From Marinagarivorans cellulosilyticus (GTDB lineage: Bacteria > Pseudomonadota > Gammaproteobacteria > Pseudomonadales > Cellvibrionaceae), in assembly GCF_021655555.1 (NCBI RefSeq), contig NZ_AP023086.1:2262685-2326684 (forward strand): a DNA stretch of 64,000 nt, in the 5' to 3' direction. The notes below the pieces were generated by a model, which saw only the letters and a program-made list of their open reading frames with translations, was not told where the DNA came from and ran no database searches. The position numbers and the translations under genes are program-made. Shown here in pieces: positions 8,657 through 15,166 of this stretch. How positions within the stretch are numbered: position 1 is the first letter of the stretch; the number at the start of each line of letters is the position of its first letter.

Positions 8657-8684
8657 TAAATAGAGCCGTTTAAGAGGTGATTTT

Positions 8685-10271
8685 ATGTTTAACCTTTTTG
8701 TTGTTATTGCTTTGCTTTTAAAAATTATTTTAGTGTTTTCTTGTGTTCGCTGGTGGCTTTACCGCTCGCGTGATACGCACTCGGGTAGATTGGCCAGGTT
8801 GGTATGCATTGCTTTTTTAGGTGTGATTTTGTTGCCCTTAGGTAGTGCAATATTGCCAGCTGTGGCACTGGAGGTAATCCCTGTTAACTTTTGGGCGCTA
8901 TTTAATATCAATGTGTATTTGACGTTACCGGTAATACTCAAAGTTGTTATTGGGATTTATTTGGCGGGTGTTTTTAGTGTGTTGATTTATCGCTTTTGGC
9001 ATTTGCTGGAGGCTTTAAATTATGCCAGCCAACTAGAGTCTGCTCCAGAAGACGTGGATGAGGTATTCGTTAGCATTAAAAAGCAGAATAACCTTTTGGA
9101 AAGGGTGGCGCTAAAGGTTGGGCAATCGAAGGTAGGTGGGAGTAATGTTGTTAGTCAAGGCCCGTTCACACTCGGTGTTTTACGCCCCATCATTGTTTTA
9201 CCCGAAGATTATAGTCAGTGGAGCCGTTCGACCTTAATGCGTGTGCTTACGCACGAGTTAGCGCATGTGGTACGTAAGGATTGGTTTTGGCAAAACGTAT
9301 TGCAGTGTTTAATAGCGTTTGTTTGGTTTTTACCTTCTGCATGGCGTTTAGGTAAGCAGTTTTCTTGGTTAAGCGAGCTTAATGCCGATGATGCTGTATT
9401 GGCCGGTGGTAGCGGTCGCTCGGATTATGCCGATGATTTGTTAAATATTGCTGCCCGATATCCACGAGCACCTCGCAGTGCAGCGGCTTTAATTGATGGT
9501 TCGTATTGTTACGAGCGCATAGCAGCCATATTGGATGGCTCAAGGTTACGCAGCCATACACCCTTCAAGCAAACGCCATTTTGGGTTTGGCTAGTTGCGG
9601 TTTTGGCATGGCTTAGCTTATCGACAATAACACTCGAAGCAGCGGCTGTTTCTTTGTGGCATGAAGGTGATACTGGTGGAAAAACTCTAACATTTTATAG
9701 CTTTCCTGAGCCTAATAAGGATGGGGCAAATAGTGCTTTAGCGGTACCCGTAAAATTGACGCCGCACACGCAACCTCGCAGTTATAAAGAGTCGGTTGTG
9801 ATTATTGAAAGGGAGCCGTACTTAACAAAAGAGGCGCTGTTAAGTGAGGCAAAAACGGCAATGAACCACCTTGCCGCTGTGGATGCTGATAATTTGCCCG
9901 TTGTGCCAAATGTGTCTGTGCAAGGCTATGTTGCTTTACGTGCTGTAATTCCAGAGTACCCAAAGCGCGCGCAGCGAAAAAATATTGAAGGGCAGGTAAT
10001 CGTACAGTTTGATGTACTGCCTAGCGGTAAGGCGGATGCTATTCGTATTGCAATGGCAAGCCCTAAACACATTTTTGATGATGCTGTATTGGAGGCTATG
10101 GCAAAGTCAATATTCAAACCGGCGACCGATAATGGCCGCCCGATAAAAACCCAGCATGCAACGCAAACATTTACATTTAGATTATCTGAGGGTGCAAAAA
10201 CAAAAAACTTTAACCCCACGTTTGGTACACCAATACAGACAGCCGAGCAAAGTACTCATGCTGCGCCTTAA
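8685..10271 (+). CDS. BlaR1-like M56 membrane peptidase fused to a TonB C-terminal domain
   Basis: A 528-residue membrane protein. The N-terminal part has several membrane helices and the M56 zinc site HELAH at 190-194, with the third-ligand region SELNADDAVLAGG near 231. A further membrane helix lies near 300. Instead of the penicillin-binding sensor of true BlaR1, the periplasmic tail (about 405-500) is a TonB C-terminal domain (IPEYPKRAQRKNIEGQVIVQFDV to FTFRL). In the BlaR1/BlaI scheme the peptidase would cut the repressor upstream once a signal is sensed; here the sensor is replaced, so the signal is unlikely to be a beta-lactam. Which signal it is cannot be read from the sequence. Confidence 0.85.
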   Translation: MFNLFVVIALLLKIILVFSCVRWWLYRSRDTHSGRLARLVCIAFLGVILLPLGSAILPAVALEVIPVNFWALFNINVYLTLPVILKVVIGIYLAGVFSVLIYRFWHLLEALNYASQLESAPEDVDEVFVSIKKQNNLLERVALKVGQSKVGGSNVVSQGPFTLGVLRPIIVLPEDYSQWSRSTLMRVLTHELAHVVRKDWFWQNVLQCLIAFVWFLPSAWRLGKQFSWLSELNADDAVLAGGSGRSDYADDLLNIAARYPRAPRSAAALIDGSYCYERIAAILDGSRLRSHTPFKQTPFWVWLVAVLAWLSLSTITLEAAAVSLWHEGDTGGKTLTFYSFPEPNKDGANSALAVPVKLTPHTQPRSYKESVVIIEREPYLTKEALLSEAKTAMNHLAAVDADNLPVVPNVSVQGYVALRAVIPEYPKRAQRKNIEGQVIVQFDVLPSGKADAIRIAMASPKHIFDDAVLEAMAKSIFKPATDNGRPIKTQHATQTFTFRLSEGAKTKNFNPTFGTPIQTAEQSTHAAP

Positions 10272-10321
10272 GGTAGTGCGTAATTATGCGCTGCTTTGTA
10301 CCTACGTATTCGGAGAAATTT

Positions 10322-11026
10322 ATGAATCAAGCCATGTTTAATGAAGAGGTGTTTAATGAAGAAGTGTTTAGTGAAAAATTATTCAGTAACAAAGTGTTTA
10401 GTGAAAGTGCTTATGCCACGTTATTTTTGTCTTCAATCAGCAAGTGGTTTTTTGCCGCCGTTACGGCTGGTGTCACGACGATTGCTTTGGTAGCGCTTAT
10501 GCATATTTTGATAGTGGCTCCCAAGTTGGAGGCACCTATTATTGTAGATCGTCCAATGCCGAATATTGTGTTAAAAGAACCGATTATTGAAGATCAAAAT
10601 ATTGCGCCTTTACCCCCCAAGCCTGTTGCCGCAGAGCCGGAGCCAGCATTGCCGCCTTTAGTGGCTCAGCAAATTACAGGTGATGAAGGTGGTTATACCC
10701 CAGTTGCTCCGCCTAAGCCTACTGGTGGCGATAAACTAGCCATTTTACCCAGTAGTTTTCCCGTTGCTCGTATGATGGTGGCGCCAGATTACCCAGCGCG
10801 AGCGGCGAACAAAGGTATAGAGGGTTTTGTGGATGTTCGCTTTGATGTTACAAAAACAGGTGCTACCAGCAATATAGAAGTAATATCGGCGCAGCCAGAA
10901 AAGATATTTAATAAGTCGGCTGTCAATGCCATTAAGCGTTGGAAGTTCACGCCCTATGAGCGCGATGGCGAGGTGGTAGCCTTTTACGGTATGAGCCGCC
11001 GTGTGGTCTTTAGCTTAGAAAACTAG
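10322..11026 (+). CDS. TonB-like energy transducer / TonB-domain protein
   Basis: A 234-residue protein starting at ATG 10322, which has a GGAG ribosome site; an in-frame ATG 36 nt upstream is less likely. The first 30 residues repeat the unit (F/V)NEEVF and related variants. A single membrane helix (about 45-65) follows, then a proline-rich periplasmic linker (PLPPKPVAAEPEPALPPL) and the TonB C-terminal domain (PDYPARAANKGIEGFVDVRFDV to KFTPY). No exbB or exbD is near. It may work with ExbBD encoded elsewhere or be dedicated to the M56/BlaI module of the same operon. Confidence 0.85.
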   Translation: MNQAMFNEEVFNEEVFSEKLFSNKVFSESAYATLFLSSISKWFFAAVTAGVTTIALVALMHILIVAPKLEAPIIVDRPMPNIVLKEPIIEDQNIAPLPPKPVAAEPEPALPPLVAQQITGDEGGYTPVAPPKPTGGDKLAILPSSFPVARMMVAPDYPARAANKGIEGFVDVRFDVTKTGATSNIEVISAQPEKIFNKSAVNAIKRWKFTPYERDGEVVAFYGMSRRVVFSLEN

Positions 11027-11085
11027 TTACGAAAAATAATACTTTCGAATTTTCAGCGGATGCTCCTGATACCCGTTGCACCCTT

Positions 11086-11107
11086 GGCGTCGTAAGGCGC
11101 CTTTTTT
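11086..11107 (+). terminator. Possible terminator of the TonB-like gene
   Basis: A short GGCG/CGCC stem with an 8-nt loop precedes six T residues, 60 nt after the TonB stop. The stem is only 4 bp, so the call is weak. Confidence 0.35.
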
Positions 11108-11122
11108 ATATTTTTTGCCCGT

Positions 11123-11320
11123 TTATGCGCAGCGAAGAAGTGAGTCGCGCGCTTTCGCACGCAACTCGCGTTTGGCACTGGTACGCAGTGCTTTATGGCT
11201 TTTCTCGTGTACGCCACCTTTGCGTAGCAAAGGGTTTTGCGACACGGTATTGCGGTATTTTTTCAGTACTTTAACCGTCGTAGGTTTTACCTTTTTAGTA
11301 CTCTTTTTTCGTTTGCTCAT
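11123..11320 (-). CDS. Small basic protein, ArfA-like, coupled to rtcB
   Basis: A 65-residue very basic protein (about one third Lys plus Arg). Its ATG begins 2 nt after the rtcB stop and its AAGGGG ribosome site lies inside the last rtcB codons, so it is real and translationally coupled. Residues 29-40 (NPLLRKGGVHEK) resemble the PLFRQRV..K segment of the alternative ribosome-rescue factor ArfA, which recruits RF2 to stalled ribosomes. Codons 52-60 form a perfect 11-bp hairpin (listed separately), the position of the RNase III hairpin in E. coli arfA. Cys 64 near the C-terminus is another loose similarity. The ArfA call is inference; the gene and hairpin are seen directly. Confidence 0.6.
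   Translation of the reverse strand: MSKRKKSTKKVKPTTVKVLKKYRNTVSQNPLLRKGGVHEKSHKALRTSAKRELRAKARDSLLRCA
11142..11167 (-). promoter_or_regulatory. Intragenic RNA hairpin with GAAA tetraloop
   Basis: On the coding strand GAGTTGCGTGC, loop GAAA, then GCGCGCGACTC pair over 11 bp with two G-U wobbles. It lies inside codons 52-60 of the 65-codon gene. In E. coli arfA a hairpin at the equivalent place is cut by RNase III, giving a nonstop mRNA whose product is destroyed unless tmRNA fails. Confidence 0.65.
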
Positions 11321-11322
11321 GG

Positions 11323-12531
11323 TTACCCCTTAATGCAAATTACTTGTTTAAGTGTATGAACAATGTCTACCAAGTCGCTTTGGTTATTCATGACATCGTC
11401 AATGTTTTTATAAGCCGCTGGAATTTCGTCGATCACACGGCTGTCTTTTCGGCACTCTACGCCGCGTGTTTGTGTCGCTAAATCCTCGCGGGTAAAGCGC
11501 TGCCGTGCAGCGCTTCGGCTCATTACGCGGCCTGCCCCGTGGGAGCAGGAGCAAAAAGAATCAGCGTTGCCTAAGCCGCGCACAATAAATGATTTATCGC
11601 CCATGCTACCGGGAATAATCCCTAGCTGCCCTCGCTTAGCATTAATAGCGCCTTTGCGAGTAATGTAGAGTGTTTCGCCAAAGTGTTGCTCTTGTTCAAC
11701 ATAATTATGATGGCAGTTAATCGCCTCATGCGTAATGGTGAACTTAGGCAAAAAAGGTTCTATTGCGCGCAGTGTAAGCTTCATCATTTCTTGTCGGTTA
11801 ATGCGCGCATATTCTTGCGCCCAATTAACGGCAGCCATATAGTCGTGAAAATCGGTTTGCGCCTCATCAAACCATGCGAGGTTTTTATCGATAAGTTTAC
11901 GCGCTCGATTTTCAATTTGCTTTCGGGCGCGCTCGATAAAATAACTACCAATGGCGTTACCCATGCCGCGGCTGCCAGAATGTAGCATTAACCAAACGTA
12001 ACCGGCCTCATCAATACACACCTCAATAAAATGGTTGCCACTGCCGAGTGTTGCCATTTGCGTAACCCATAGCGTATCGGCTTTTTTAAGGCGTTTTTTG
12101 ATGTCTGGATGCGCTTTGGTTATTTTCTCTAGCGATGCGGCGAGTGGATTACAGGCTGCATCGCGTGCACTAATGCGTTTATGTGCTGATAAGCCTACAG
12201 GTATTGCACGCTCAATAGCGCTGCGCATAAGGGCTAGGTTATCTGGCAATTGCGTGCTACGTAGCGATAGCTGAATAGCATTCATACCGCAACCAATATC
12301 CACGCCAACGGCAGCCGGAATAATTGCGTTGCGTGTTGGAATAACCGAACCCACCGTTGCGCCTACACCCAGATGCACATCGGGCATAGCGGCTACATGA
12401 GGGCCCACAATGGGTAATGTCGCGGTATTTTTTAGTTGTGTAATTGCTTTAGGGTCAATAGCGTGGGTATATACCTTAATGGGTACATCGCCTTTGCTAT
12501 TGGCTTTATTAAATTCTATGAAAACAGGCAT
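11323..12531 (-). CDS. rtcB: RNA-splicing ligase RtcB
   Basis: A 402-residue RNA ligase that joins 2',3'-cyclic phosphate (or 3'-phosphate) ends to 5'-OH ends using GTP and manganese. Metal and catalytic blocks are clear: VGVDIGCGMNAI (metal-binding Cys), GSGNHFIEV, LHSGSRGMGN, INCHHNYVE, and CSHGAGRVMSRSAAR with the guanylylated His. No rtcA, rtcR or prfH is adjacent. Instead it has its own promoter, a leader with a short upstream ORF and a terminator hairpin, and a coupled downstream 65-codon ArfA-like gene. The ribosome site is AAGGA, 7 nt from ATG. The pairing suggests repair of damaged translation RNA (inference). Confidence 0.96.
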   Translation of the reverse strand: MPVFIEFNKANSKGDVPIKVYTHAIDPKAITQLKNTATLPIVGPHVAAMPDVHLGVGATVGSVIPTRNAIIPAAVGVDIGCGMNAIQLSLRSTQLPDNLALMRSAIERAIPVGLSAHKRISARDAACNPLAASLEKITKAHPDIKKRLKKADTLWVTQMATLGSGNHFIEVCIDEAGYVWLMLHSGSRGMGNAIGSYFIERARKQIENRARKLIDKNLAWFDEAQTDFHDYMAAVNWAQEYARINRQEMMKLTLRAIEPFLPKFTITHEAINCHHNYVEQEQHFGETLYITRKGAINAKRGQLGIIPGSMGDKSFIVRGLGNADSFCSCSHGAGRVMSRSAARQRFTREDLATQTRGVECRKDSRVIDEIPAAYKNIDDVMNNQSDLVDIVHTLKQVICIKG

Positions 12532-12584
12532 TATTTATCCTTCGCGATTATGCGAATAATAGTCAATAGTGCTTTCAGGCTGGT

Positions 12585-12688
12585 GGGTTTTGTAAACCCT
12601 AGATACAAAAATCCCCAGCATTGCCGGGGATTTTGGTCGTATAAGAATACGGTAAGGTCCGGCCTGAAAGCGTGGTGTCTTTCAGGCC
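12585..12688 (-). promoter_or_regulatory. Structured leader of rtcB (hairpin series)
   Basis: The 372-nt stretch between nth and rtcB is non-coding except for a mini-ORF. On the minus strand it holds, in order: a 10-bp hairpin GGCCTGAAAG/CTTTCAGGCC (12661-12688), a 5-bp CGTAT/ATACG hairpin, an intrinsic terminator (12606-12634), and a GGGTTT/AAACCC hairpin (12585-12599). A further copy of GCCTGAAAGC at 12571-12580 could pair with the 3' arm of the first hairpin. This looks like an attenuator or a small RNA gene upstream of rtcB. Confidence 0.5.
12606..12634 (-). terminator. Intrinsic terminator in the rtcB leader
   Basis: On the minus strand AAAATCCCC pairs with GGGGATTTT across a 9-nt loop, followed by a run of T. 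It lies 75 nt upstream of the rtcB start and 270 nt after nth, so it probably acts on the leader transcript; it could also end nth readthrough. Confidence 0.75.
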
Positions 12689-12702
12689 TAAGCACAAAAA
12701 GA

Positions 12703-12729
12703 CTATGGTTTAGTTCTCGATAAAGTCAT
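12703..12729 (-). CDS. Candidate 8-codon leader peptide (MTLSRTKP)
   Basis: An upstream ORF on the rtcB strand with an ideal AGGAG ribosome site 7 nt before its ATG, ending at TAG just before the first hairpin of the leader. It uses the codons TTA and AGA, often rare. Together with the promoter and downstream terminator it has the layout of a translation-sensing attenuator. Its size gives no statistical support, so this is a proposal from arrangement. Confidence 0.35.
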   Translation of the reverse strand: MTLSRTKP

Positions 12730-12778
12730 GTGTGTGCTCCTCTAGTAAGGTGTGGTTTGGGTAAAACGAATGCCGCGC

Positions 12779-12806
12779 ACTTTAACGGCTAAAATAAAAA
12801 TGTCAA
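12779..12806 (-). promoter_or_regulatory. Sigma-70 promoter of the rtcB unit
   Basis: On the minus strand a perfect -35 TTGACA (12806-12801) and a -10 TAAAGT (12784-12779) are 16 bp apart. The predicted start near 12772 would give a leader of about 240 nt before rtcB. Confidence 0.6.
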
Positions 12807-12903
12807 CAAATATCAAATTATTTTTGAAGGTTTGGTTTGTATGTTGTGGCTCCATTAACGCTTTTACAGCGAAACGGTGGTGTATGCCACTGCTACTTAT
12901 TTT

Positions 12904-13590
12904 TTATTTGCGTGTAATCTTTGGTTTTTTGCGTTTGGGGTAACATGCTTTGCACAGTGGGCAAACGGTGCCATCACAGCCCCTTGCTGTACAAAATTCA
13001 CGGCCATAAAAAATAAATTGTAAATGCAGTTTGTTCCAAAATTCGGCGGGGTATAGGCGTTTGAGGTCTTTTTCGGTTTGTTCTACATTTTTGCCTGTTG
13101 TTAAGCCCCAGCGCTGTGCGAGGCGATGGATGTGAGTATCCACAGGAAATGCCGGCACACCAAACGCTTGCGCCATAACAACGCTAGCGGTTTTGTGGCC
13201 TACGCCGGGCAGTGCCTCTAATGCTTCAAAGCTTTGCGGTACTTCGCCGTTATATTTTGCGACCAATATTTTTGAAAGTTCACTTATCGCTTTAGATTTT
13301 CGAGGCGATAGACCGCATGGGCGAATAACCGCTTGAATATCGGCTACTGGAACATGTTGCATATCGAACGGGTTATCGGCTAATTGCCATAACAGTGGGG
13401 TGATTAAGTTGACGCGAGCATCAGTGCACTGTGCTGACAATAATACAGCAACTAAAAGCGTGTAAGGGCCTTTATGGTCTAGCGGGATAGGCGTTTCTGG
13501 GTAGTGTGCATTGAGCGTATTGAACACTAAGTCAACACGCTCGGCTTTGGTAAGGTTTTTTATTGGATCGTGTAATGCTTGTTCGCTCAT
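12904..13590 (-). CDS. nth: Endonuclease III
   Basis: A 228-residue DNA glycosylase/AP lyase of base excision repair that removes oxidised pyrimidines. The helix-hairpin-helix LPGVGHKTASVVMAQAFG carries the catalytic Lys, followed by VDTHIHRLAQRWGL with the catalytic Asp. The C-terminal cysteine cluster reads CTARGCDGTVCPLCKAC, a spacing unlike the standard C-x6-C-x2-C-x5-C [4Fe-4S] loop, although enough cysteines remain to hold a cluster. It precedes rtcB on the same strand, separated by that gene's own promoter. Confidence 0.93.
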   Translation of the reverse strand: MSEQALHDPIKNLTKAERVDLVFNTLNAHYPETPIPLDHKGPYTLLVAVLLSAQCTDARVNLITPLLWQLADNPFDMQHVPVADIQAVIRPCGLSPRKSKAISELSKILVAKYNGEVPQSFEALEALPGVGHKTASVVMAQAFGVPAFPVDTHIHRLAQRWGLTTGKNVEQTEKDLKRLYPAEFWNKLHLQFIFYGREFCTARGCDGTVCPLCKACYPKRKKPKITRK

Positions 13591-13607
13591 GAAAACGCCA
13601 TTAGCTA

Positions 13608-13849
13608 GAGGGCATCTCTAAAAATGCACTTTTTCCGCGATAGCTGCTTACAGGTTTTTGCTCCTCGACATTCGGCTCCTGCAATGTCTAATAAGGTGTT
13701 TCCTGCACCGATGCTAAACCTGTATTCAGCCCATCCATGGACATTAGCTCCGTTCTCGAGTCCTCATTTACACCAAGTAAACTGCGGCTCTCCGAGCGGT
13801 TCTTCCTTGCTCTCACAAAAAAATTACTATTTTTAGCGGTGCCCTAGAG
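13608..13849. mobile_element. MITE-like element with terminal inverted repeats
   Basis: About 240 bp between nth and dapC, filling the 315-bp intergenic region. The left end GGGCATCTCTAAAAAT and the reverse complement of the right end, GGGCACCGCTAAAAAT, match at 14 of 16 positions. The ends are flanked by TAGA on both sides, a possible 4-bp target duplication. Inside are an inverted pair ACAGGTTT (13650) / AAACCTGT (13716) and no transposase. The last 38 bp recur at 53195-53232. The terminal GGGC(N)nCTAAAAA resembles the ISL3-type ends of the IS at 51.5 kb, which may supply the transposase. Confidence 0.6.
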
Positions 13850-13905
13850 TGGTGTGTAGCGCGAAAGCTTACCGCAGAGGCCTTGCGCGCATTAGGATTT
13901 AAAGG

Positions 13906-15105
13906 TTAGCCAAGCGTCTGCACAAAGGCTTTGATTCGTTGTGCTGCTTCAATGCACTGTGCAACCGGGGCGACTAAAGCCATGCGAATGTAATTTTCGC
14001 CTGGGTTTCCGTTGGGGGTATGGCGGGCCAAGTATTGCCCCGGTAAAACGGTAATATTTTGTTGCGCATAAAGCCCTTGGGCAAAGTCAGTATCCAAAAT
14101 GGGTGTTTTTGGCCACAGGTAAAAGCTGGCCTGTGGAATATTGACCGGTAATACAGGGTTAAGTATTTCGGTGACTTGTGTGAATTTTTGTCGGTATAAA
14201 TCGCGGTTTGCTTTTACGTGCGTCTCGTCTTGCCATGCGGCAATGCTGGCGAGTTGAGTGGGTACGGGTAATGCGCAGCCATGATAAGTACGGTACTTTA
14301 AAAAGGCTTGTAACACGCTCGCGTCGCCCGCCACAAAGCCTGAGCGCAAGCCTGGTAAATTGGAACGCTTTGAAAGGCTATGGAAAACAACGGCGTTTTT
14401 AAAGTCGGAGCGGCCGCTGTTAACACAGGCTTCTAATAATCCTACTGGCGGTTTGCTCTCATCAAAATAGAGTTCGCTATAGCATTCATCGCTGGCAATA
14501 ATAAAGTTGTATTTTTCGGCAAGTTCGAGCGCTTTGATTAAGTACGCTTGATCCATAACCGCCCCAGTGGGGTTGCCTGGGCTGCACAAAAATAAAAGCT
14601 GGCATTCTTGCCATGTTTTTTCGCTAACACTATCAAGCTCGGGTAAAAAACCGTTGTCTTCGGTGCAGTTTAAAAATACAGGCTCTGCGCCGGCTAAAAT
14701 GGCCGCGCCTTCGTAAATTTGATAAAACGGGTTTGGCATTAAGACTTTAGGCGCCTTTTGTGTTCTATCGATAATTGCTTGGGTAAAAGCAAATAAGGCC
14801 TCGCGAGTGCCTGCAACAGGTAATGCTTGGCTTTCAAAATCGAGGGCGCTATTGAGTTTAAAGCGCGTATTGGCCCAAGTACTAATGGCTTGCCTAAGTT
14901 CGGGTAGGCCTTTGGTTAGCGGGTATTGCGTGAGTGTATTTAGGTTGTTGCTGAGCGCCTCTAATGCGAATGTTGGTGGCGTATGTTTGGGCTCGCCGAT
15001 GGATAGGGGGATGTGCTCTAGTGATGCCGGTGGCGTTATGCCATCTTTTAATGCTGCGAGTTTTTCAAAAGGGTAGGGCTGTAAGGCCGATAATGCGTCG
15101 TTCAT
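13906..15105 (-). CDS. dapC: Succinyldiaminopimelate transaminase
   Basis: A 399-residue fold-type I PLP aminotransferase that converts N-succinyl-2-amino-6-ketopimelate to succinyl-diaminopimelate in lysine and peptidoglycan synthesis. Visible are IPLSIGEPKH, YPLTKGLPELRQAI, LFLCSPGNPTGAV, ASDECYSELYF, and SLSKRSNLPGLRSGF with the PLP-binding Lys. The map-glnD-dapC order on one strand is the Pseudomonas arrangement and favours DapC over generic AspC-type enzymes. There are 61 bp to glnD. Confidence 0.92.
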   Translation of the reverse strand: MNDALSALQPYPFEKLAALKDGITPPASLEHIPLSIGEPKHTPPTFALEALSNNLNTLTQYPLTKGLPELRQAISTWANTRFKLNSALDFESQALPVAGTREALFAFTQAIIDRTQKAPKVLMPNPFYQIYEGAAILAGAEPVFLNCTEDNGFLPELDSVSEKTWQECQLLFLCSPGNPTGAVMDQAYLIKALELAEKYNFIIASDECYSELYFDESKPPVGLLEACVNSGRSDFKNAVVFHSLSKRSNLPGLRSGFVAGDASVLQAFLKYRTYHGCALPVPTQLASIAAWQDETHVKANRDLYRQKFTQVTEILNPVLPVNIPQASFYLWPKTPILDTDFAQGLYAQQNITVLPGQYLARHTPNGNPGENYIRMALVAPVAQCIEAAQRIKAFVQTLG

Positions 15106-15166
15106 AGTAATGAGAGCTATAAAAATGATTGTAAAGCGGTGATGTTCACCGCCATTTAATTAGGCG

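Noticed and set aside
12436..12723. 95-codon plus-strand frame across the rtcB start and leader
   Set aside because: It overlaps rtcB in antisense and its codons give no protein family; the hairpins in this stretch explain the region better.
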